A DNA stretch of 64,000 nucleotides from Rhinopomastus cyanomelas (Eukaryota > Chordata > Aves > Bucerotiformes > Rhinopomastidae). Below, piece after piece: positions 50,301 to 59,300 of this stretch. Within the stretch, counting starts at the first letter, position 1, and every line of letters starts with the position of its first letter. Made by a program: the position numbers and the translations under genes. Where the stretch lies: contig VXBP01004217.1 in assembly GCA_013400115.1 (NCBI GenBank), positions 1 to 64,000 of the forward strand, in the 5' to 3' direction. The notes beneath the pieces were generated by a model that did no database searches, was not told where the DNA came from, and worked only from the letters and a program-made list of their open reading frames with translations.

Positions 50301-53300
50301 TTTTGGGTACTAGCAATAAGCACTTTTTTTCGTGTTCCAGGTTCTTGGTAAAGGTGAAGAGTGGAAAGGTGGCGAGCTGCCTAACTCAATTGGTGGAGGG
50401 CAGAAAGTTCGACTGCTGAAAGAAGGCATGGCAAGCTATGCTGATCAAGAGGATTTGGTTGTAATGTTTGTTGAATGGTAAGCAAAGCAGTCTTGTTGCC
50501 TTTACGTTTTAGTGTGTGTACGTGTGCAAATGTAGCTGTGGGACATGCTGAAAATGGCATGCTGCTTTCCCCCCTCGCTGTTTATTTGGGAGGGCTTGCA
50601 TCCATTTTTCTCCATTCATAAAAATAGCAGCAGCTTGCCCTAGGAGCAATCATTATGTTAAAAGATTTTTAAAAATGTAATTGGGACCTGACAGGCTTTT
50701 GGGCAAGCTTTCATCTTGTCTCTGTTCAGCTGCTATGAATGGCTGCGGGCAGGGAGTGTGGAATGGAGGAGGAGCAAAACCAGCTCCAGAAATAAAGTGG
50801 CCAGTAGAGACTAGAGCATGAACTTGTTCTGTGAAGCAATAATGATAGGGAGGAAGCTGGGAAATGGAGCCCTGAGGAAAACACATAGCAGGAGAACTAA
50901 TTTTACATGTTCAAGATATGAAAGAAGAGGCTTGGTGCCAGATATACCTCTGATGCATGGGCCGTGCGGTGGAGGGATGGAGAGACAGTGCTTCTGCAGG
51001 TGCCAGATTATAGCTCATAGCATAACTATGCTTGAACATCCTCACTGGAGGCTGGAAACAGGGAGCTCAAACCTGTTGAAACACAACTTTTTTCCTTTGT
51101 TCCTTCTGCCTTTTTCTGTCTTCTTACTTGGCTTCTGTGACAAGAACACGATCAGAGCAGCAAAGAACCCAGCTAACAGCAACTGCCAAACTCTTCCACA
51201 TTGGCAGGGTCAGTTCATAGAATCACAGAACATTAGGGATTGGAAGGGACCTTGAAAGATCATCTAGTCCAGTCCCTCTGCCACAGCAGGATCATCTGGA
51301 CTGGTAAGGGGGAGGGAGATTCCTATGAGCACAAGGTCACCAGCATTAAGCAAGTAAGGCAGATGCCTCCAACCTTCCCAACCCCCAAACACGCAGCCAA
51401 ATACTTAGGAATAAACTAAAAAACAATTACTCTTTAAGCTAAGTGNAGCTTACACCCATTGCCCCTTGTCCTATCGTTATTTCTACAAGAATTGCTGGAT
51501 GGAAGGTACAGGAACAAGCCTTGAATTGGAGACGTTAGACCCCAGTTGCAATCGGCAACACTGGCGAGATTACTGAGTGCAAGCTTGCAGTGCATGGGCT
51601 CGCACTGCTGTTACTGAGTTATGTTCGAATGGCTGAAAGAATTTTCTTTCAGCTTTAGCTTGCTTTATTTTATTTTTTAAAAATTGACAGCTGAAGCATC
51701 ATAGCAAGTTAGAAATTCAGTAGGATTAGCGCAGTGGATGGGTTAGAAAGCAGAAGTCTACGTTTTAAAAAAATTATGAACCAACTTTATGAGGGTAGCT
51801 CATTTCATCATTTTTTTTTTTTTTTGTATGTGAAAGTAACAGAGTTTGGAGTTGTGTTTTGGTTTTTGATTTCTTTCTTTTTTTGAAATTGCCTTCATCA
51901 GTTTTGCATTTGGTAAGTGGAAGAAGTATCTTTCGAAAAGCACGTTTGTTCATAGTGTTGTCCTACTCATCATAGACTNCTCCACTTCCTTCATCATCCT
52001 CGTTGCCCTACACTAGACATGCAATAGCTGAAACATTTTAAGATTAATTTGGGCTGTTTCGTTCTTCGCTAAATGCTCAGGTGAATCATGTTTCCCAAAT
52101 GTTGAATACATACATTGAATTTCTTTGTTTTAATATTTGTTATCCAAATGATCACTGCCTGTATGATAGAATGTGCAAATTAATTATCAGAAATGGGTAT
52201 ACATCAAATGCTTCTCCAACATAATTTATTCTCTTGAAGGGCAAGTTGTTTGCTGGCACGGGTGAGACAGTGCAGAGGAAACCATTTTTGTTGAAGTGCA
52301 GGTGCTGTAATGTTTCTTGACAGGAAAGGTCACAGGATTTAAGGCTTCTGAATTTCTTGAGGTCCATAATACCAAGTACATATTGGTTTAAAGCTAATGG
52401 AACTGATTTTAGATAGTGGAAAAAATAATTGGCTGATTCTATAAGTATATTTAAATTCTAATGAACTTCTTCATTTCCAGCCATCCTGGTTTGCGATGTA
52501 AATGTCAATCAATGCAGCAGTAAGTTTGGAAAAGGCAACTGTAGTGAATTTTCATTTTTCAGGTGTTTCTTGTTATATTCATGGTGCAGCATTTGGAATA
52601 TTATTCTTGGGGGTGGGGAAAGGAAATGTCTGGTTTGCTTACTGTAACTAAGCAAATAATTTCCAGTGAACTGTTTACTTAGTGGGCAGAGCTTTCTGTT
52701 TGGTTTTTTTTTTAGCAGATTTTTATATGTCTCAATATTCTGGAAATAGTTTGAACTTTTGTGGACAGCTTGTGTCTCAGTGCAGATAGCAAAACACTTT
52801 TCCTGCAAAAGGAACACTATTTAAATTAGGCTTGTTTGTGCAAGAGCTAACTACTGGTGTACTTTGGACCATTTCAGATTGAGCTGGCTAATGGCTAGTG
52901 TAGACTGGATAAAATGGTTGATTCAGTGACTCTTCATCCACAACTCTCACAGCCATCTACTTGTATCATGGAAGTTTTGAAGACAATTTTTATGCTTTTA
53001 AAGTTTTGTTAGGCAGTAAGAGATGATTACGTTTTCTACACGGTGAAGGTGTAGTCCTGGAGGGAGTACAGTGTAAATGATCAAATGGTTGTGTGGTTGA
53101 ACAGTCCAGTTAAATAAGATGAGAGATGGGACCTTAACTACTGGTTACTGGCAACCCCTTTCCCATTTGTATTTTGAGATTTTAACCCGCAGCTCCAATA
53201 AGTTATTAAAGTTATATCTGAAAAAATTGCATGTACCAGTCTGGAGGACCCAAATCATGGTTACTGTTTCCTTGTGTTGCTCCAAGTGCTGGTTGTGCTT

Positions 53301-56300
53301 CAAAAGAGAAGAGATGAGTGGATTTCAGCCCCAAGCATCTGCCATCTGGGATCCTCAGGAAATAAGACTGGAGTTGTGGAAACTTTCTGGGGTTTGTTGG
53401 GTTTCCTTTGTTTTGTTTTTTGTAGGTTTTTTGTTGTTTTTTGGTTATTGGTGTTTTTTCCTTCTTGCTTTCTTCTTAATGGGAAGGATTTATGAAGAAT
53501 AAATAAAAGACTCAGACCTCTTCCAGCTTGTGAAGGCAGCCTGTTTTTCCTGGATACATCCATGCCATTTTTTCCCCATTAAATTTTGAAGGCATGTTTA
53601 AAGTAAGTCATATGACAGTGTGAACTGTCAAGGATATTCTTGGGACTACAGCCTTGGTCATAGTGGTGTAGACCTGAAGTGAATCCCCTTTTAGAGTAGA
53701 AGTTGAGTGCTGGCTAGACTGAACATGATCTGCAATAGAAGGTAAGCAAGCCAAGTGGTACATTTATAGTCTGACGGATGTTTCCTGTTGCCTGGAGAGA
53801 AAAACAGGAACCTCTTAAAACAGCTGATCAGAAGACTGGCCAGAAGGGGGACAGAAGGCTGGAGGTGGTCCAGCCTGGGAGGTGTGGCAGCAGTAAGCCA
53901 CTTCTTGACAAAACAGAGGGCCTTGAAAATTAGTGAAAAATGTAGGTCAGTGGTGTATTCATGCTTCTGAATAGTGTCTTTACACATAGTATAGTGTGTA
54001 AAGTTTACAATAATTGGTAATGCAGATGAGCAGCTCTGTGCTGTGCTTTGTATTATAAAGTGCTATATTAAATAGCATATCCCTTCCAAAAGTACAGCCT
54101 GTGGCTAGCCCAGCATGTTGCTCAACTTCTGCTTTCATTTACAGAATGACAGTCTTTGGAAGAAGTGTTATAGGGGTGTTTGGTTCCCTTCTGCAGCTGT
54201 AACTCATTGCACCAGAGCACTAACCTGATCAAAGAAGAGAAGCACAGCCTGCCACAAGCTATTAAATTAAAGTCTCAGACAAATCTCTGGTTTTGTCTGT
54301 TTTCAGCTTGTCTCTGGTTTCTTGTTCTTCTGGCTCATTCTGTTTTTGAATCGTGCTGCAGTGATTTAATAGGAAAAGGAGGAAAGTGTATTCCTGTATA
54401 TTTTCCTGTATATGTGGGCAGAAACCATTTTTGCAAAATTGGAAAAGCTCCGAGATGTACAGTTTTTGGACTTTTTTAATATCATTTTCTGCCAAAGTTA
54501 CAGAAAAAGTAAACAGAGTTTTTAGAAACCCACTTACTTTACATAGACTACATAACACACTTCCGCCTCAGGGTTCAATCTTGGCTCTGCAGTGGAAATC
54601 TCTGGCATTTGTAAGCCAGCTGTCACTCAGTCCTCCTAGGCTGATTGCATAAAACTGCCTTTGAAGAAAAGCTGTTTTAAATAATTTCAAAACTGTAGTA
54701 AAGAAGTACCAGAAATCCGTAGTGGTTGATCTGTTGGCTCTACTGCTGAATAATACATCACAATGCAAAATGTTCTATGTACCACAGGCTGTGTACTGCT
54801 GTCCAGCTTCTTAGCCGGACAACATTGTGGTCAAGTGTAGATCTTTTGGTTTTTGATAACTGTCCCATTCCTTTGCGTTATATCAGTGCTGATTTTTGGT
54901 TGCTGCAGGTAGACAAAGCATTCTTGATTAAGATTATACAGAATCATGTGGAGTTTCCCAGTGAATCATCTGAATAATCTGTCAGTCCTACTCTGTTTTT
55001 AGATTTGGGTGTTTTTGCAGGTTTTTTTATCCTTTAATACATAAACATTTATCCAAAGGGGATTTAAGAAATGTTTTTCTCATTCAAAATACATTACATG
55101 TGAAAATTATTTTCAGGTAGACAAATCTGAAGGGGGAAAAAAGGTCTAAAATACGGAAGATTGAACATAAAAAGAATGTAAATATGCTATTTACTTTCTA
55201 AATAGTATTATTTGAAGGTTTTTTGTGGAAGGGTATAGGGTTTTTTTATATGGTGGTAGGATAGGACATAGTGATTAATTTTCCAGAATAATAATGGTTA
55301 TTTATATTATTTTAAAAATTTGAATAGTCCAACCACTTGTTATTTAGAACACAGAAGCATTGCAATTAAACTAATCTAATGGATATATTTTCTTTATTTT
55401 TTTCAGCTATGATGTTATCTTTGCAGGGGGCCCTGAAGAACTGCTAAAGAAATTTCAGCAAACTAATCATAAAGTGGTGTTTGCAGCAGATGGACTAATT
55501 TGGCCAGATAAAAGGCTAGCTGACAAGTATCCTGCTGTCCGGAGTGGAAAAAGATTCCTGAACTCAGGAGGCAAGTATGGTTCTTGAACATATTAAACTC
55601 CTTGAGCATGACTCACTTCTGTTAACTGTTTCACATATAGTATATGGAACTGATCCTGAATTCCTCAAGTAGAGGTTTGAGGACTGAATTTGCTGTCCTC
55701 TCCTGTCTCCTCAGTTGAGTAGGTCCTCTTCTGTGCTCAGGAGTAGTTTTCATTCAAACTTAAACGTGATGTTTGTTGGCAGTAACTTGTAAAATCAAGT
55801 AAATAAAGTAACAGCCTAGTAAGCAACTGTGCCTTGCTGTGCAGAGGGCTGTGCAATGATGACCCGATTGCCAGTGACTGAATCTACTTCAGAAGCAATC
55901 TAGTGTACAAGCACAGTCAGAGCAGTACATGCACAGTTTAGCTGGTTCACAGAATTTCCAGACATGGCTACCTTTTTCTTGGGGATCTCTGTATGCAGTG
56001 CAGCTGCTGGAGAGGGTCCAGCATAGGGCAACGNCTGGTAGCTCTGCCTGGCCCATTAGCATGTTTTATGCAGTTCACCTCAAGAGAAATGTGAGTGACT
56101 CCAGTTATTCTCAATGATCTGTTAATTCTGGTTTCCTTTAAATGCCAGCTTTAGAAATAATTTTGCAGTTGATTAATACATGCACTGGCTGATACTATTT
56201 AACTGCTACAGAGCACAGTGTATCACTCCTAGGTACAGTCTTCGGTGCAGATCTAGGATTGTACCTTTTCCTTGCTCATTCTTCTCTCCCTTGCCTAGCG

Positions 56301-59300
56301 GCACTTTTTTTTTTGCTTTTTATTGTTTTGTCCTACTGTTGTATGACTTCTGAGTGTAATTCTTTTTGTAGTTCTGGCAGTGTTGGATAGAGGCTTTTCT
56401 GCCAGCAAGTAATGATTGATGAACATGAAACTTTTTCCATAAATAGGCTTCTTGGGAACAGCAGTAATTGAATTTTCTGTTTTTGGAGTTTTCAAAACTC
56501 TCCTCAACAGTTTTATGTCTCCTATGGTTTCCCTTAGAAGAATATTAGTATTAAAGGAAGTGTTAATTATGAACGCTTTAAAACAGATATGGTACATGTC
56601 AGAGACAAAAACTGAGTTTTGAGCAAAGTAGTATGAATTTCATACTTTTCCTTTGCTGGCATCAGTCAAAATAAAGTCCCCAACTGGGGGACATCATTGG
56701 GAGAGTAGTGTTTTATGGAAATAACTTGATGTGTGTGTGATATTGCAGGGTTTATTGGTTATGCTCCATATATAAATCATGTTGTGCAGCAGTGGAATCT
56801 GCAAGATAATGATGATGACCAGCTGTTTTACACCAAAATCTATATTGATCCATTGGCAAGGGTAGGTAGTGACTGTCTTTCTCATTACTTTATGCTTGGA
56901 ATAACGTGTTGCTTCACATAAAGCATCAGGTGCCTAGAATAAAAGGAATTCTCGAGTGCCATGTTGACACCTGTGTTTGTTCTCCAGAGTTTCCTAATGT
57001 CAGAGTGATGAGCAGGCTTCCAAAGGGTCGTGACTTGATATATCATTTCAGGCTGTGTGCAGATCCAGGCAGGTTGTACTTCATTGTTAGAAATAATAGC
57101 TCTGAGGTGTGGAATCAGACACATTCATCTCAATGAGGGTCCCATATACTTGGCAGTTTGACGGCCAAAGGATGTGGCATTTTTCTAGAATGTCACTGAA
57201 CTACTTGCTGATCCAGTGTTTTATGTTCTGGCTGCCTGCCATTTCAGATCCTGCCTGCAGCTGCCCCTGACTCTTCAGCTTTTTGTTCAGATACGCTCAA
57301 TAAAGCTCTACCATAAATTTTTGGTGACGAAGTCTCTGTGCCTCAGCTTAATAAAGTTCTCTGCTGAGTAGCAGCATTAAAGCTTGATAGATGTTAGAGG
57401 CTTGGCTCTGTTGGTGGAAAAAGAGGGCTAAGGGAAGTTTTGCAATATACTGATGCAAAAAAACTTTCAGAGGGTGCTATTGCAGAATCTTGAGGTTAAT
57501 TTTGAGCATCTGTATACTTAAGGCAGATGTGAAGTTTCTGAGATATGTACTTATTTTCCCATTAATTTCAGCCTGAAGCATCAGGCATGTTTAGATTCAG
57601 CAACAGACTAGAATAAAATACTTCACTTGGAACTGCCCTACAGTGATTATCTGGTACAGCTGGCTGACCAGTATGGAGTTGACTGAAAGTTGAAACATAT
57701 TACTTAAGAGCATTGTCTGAATGACTGTTAAACAATTGGCAGGCTTGGGACATCAACCAGCTGGAATCTCTAGGTGCCTGTCCAGTGCTTGACCACCTTC
57801 TCAGTAAAGAAATTATTCTTAACGTCCAGTGTGAACCTTTCCCTAGTACAGCTCTGACCTTTTCATGTCCCTTATCACTGGAAGAAGAGATCAGATCCTC
57901 TCCCTCCACTTCCTGACCCTCAGGAAGCTGCTCAAGAGAAATGAGGTCACCCCTCAGCCCCCTTTAATCTAGAAAAACCCAGAATCCTTAGCTGCCCCTT
58001 CTAGGATCTTTCTTCCAGCGCTTAAAGAATTGATTTTGAGCATGTTAAGTCAAATGCTAGATGTGCATTTGGAAGGGCACATGTAGAGACATTAAAGCTG
58101 ACTGCACCAAAGTCAGATGTAACACAGTTACTTCTGCATAAACAGATTGTCTTCCAGACAAAATAAGTGTAACTCTGCTATGTGCACTACAGCCCTGTGA
58201 TTCAAAATGCTTCCACGGTGCTTAGCTTGGGGTACTGTACTATGCATTAGGTAGGGTAATGTGAACATGCTTTAAAACAATGGGTATTTCTTATTAAAGT
58301 TAAGTCTCAAAAATACAAAAGCAAAATTTAAACACGGTATGTTTTATTGCTGTAAGGAACATTGGCTTTGAGAATACTATAACATCTTTGGCACTTTTAT
58401 TTCAGGAACGCATTAACATTACTCTGGACCACAAATGTACAATTTTTCAGACCCTAAATGGAGCTATTGGTAAGTCAATGATTTGCATGTTTCGTGTTTC
58501 ATTAACTAACACGTTCTTTACTTAACCATGAGTATGTTCCCTAAAGATGTGCTTGTATTAAAGATATGCTTAGATGGGTTAACTGATTACTAGATGAGGC
58601 ACAGGTAGTTTGGGTTTAATGTGAATAGTTTGGGTTTTTTTCCCACATTCATAAAATATTTGATAGAAAATACACAAAACAGCTTTAGCTAAATGAAGCT
58701 AACAAAGCCCACAAAGGTAAGAACCGTTTTTCCATCCGCAAGATGGATGGAAATCCATACGGTTGCCTTTCACAGTCGAAATTGCAGGAGTATGACTGGT
58801 AATTAATACTGCATTTTAGATGTTCCTAAGCAAATGGCTATACGTAATGAAATGAAATATGGAATAGTGTAGAATTTTCTTCAATTCAGGTTCATTACAG
58901 TTGAATGAAACAAAACATCCATGCAAGCTTATTTCTTATCTTTAAGCTCCAGTTATGGAAAATCATGTCTGAAATAACCATGTTTTATCTAAAAATAGCA
59001 TTTCCACAATTATTTTAAAAGCATATTTTATTCAAATACTGATGGTTGCTGATGTCACACTCTGAAGTTTGATTTAGTCTAATTTAGCATAAGAAGCTTA
59101 GGATTTAAGATCCAGATAATGAACAATACCTTTCAAATAAAAAATGTTGACAAAGATATCAACAGGAAGACATCTTGTATGAGCAAGAGTTTAGAGAACG
59201 CTGACACTTTAGCTTTTACTTACGCATTCTGTCTGCTGTATCTTCTTTGATTTGCAGATGAAGTTGTATTGAAATTTGAAGAAGGAAGAGTAAGAGCACG

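Noticed and set aside
48332..51255. Pair of near-identical open frames (48332-48652 and 50818-51255) as a tandem gene duplication
   Set aside because: They lie in the duplicated intron 3 segment and differ only because of a 2-base indel. There is no protein similarity and the duplication looks like an assembly artefact.
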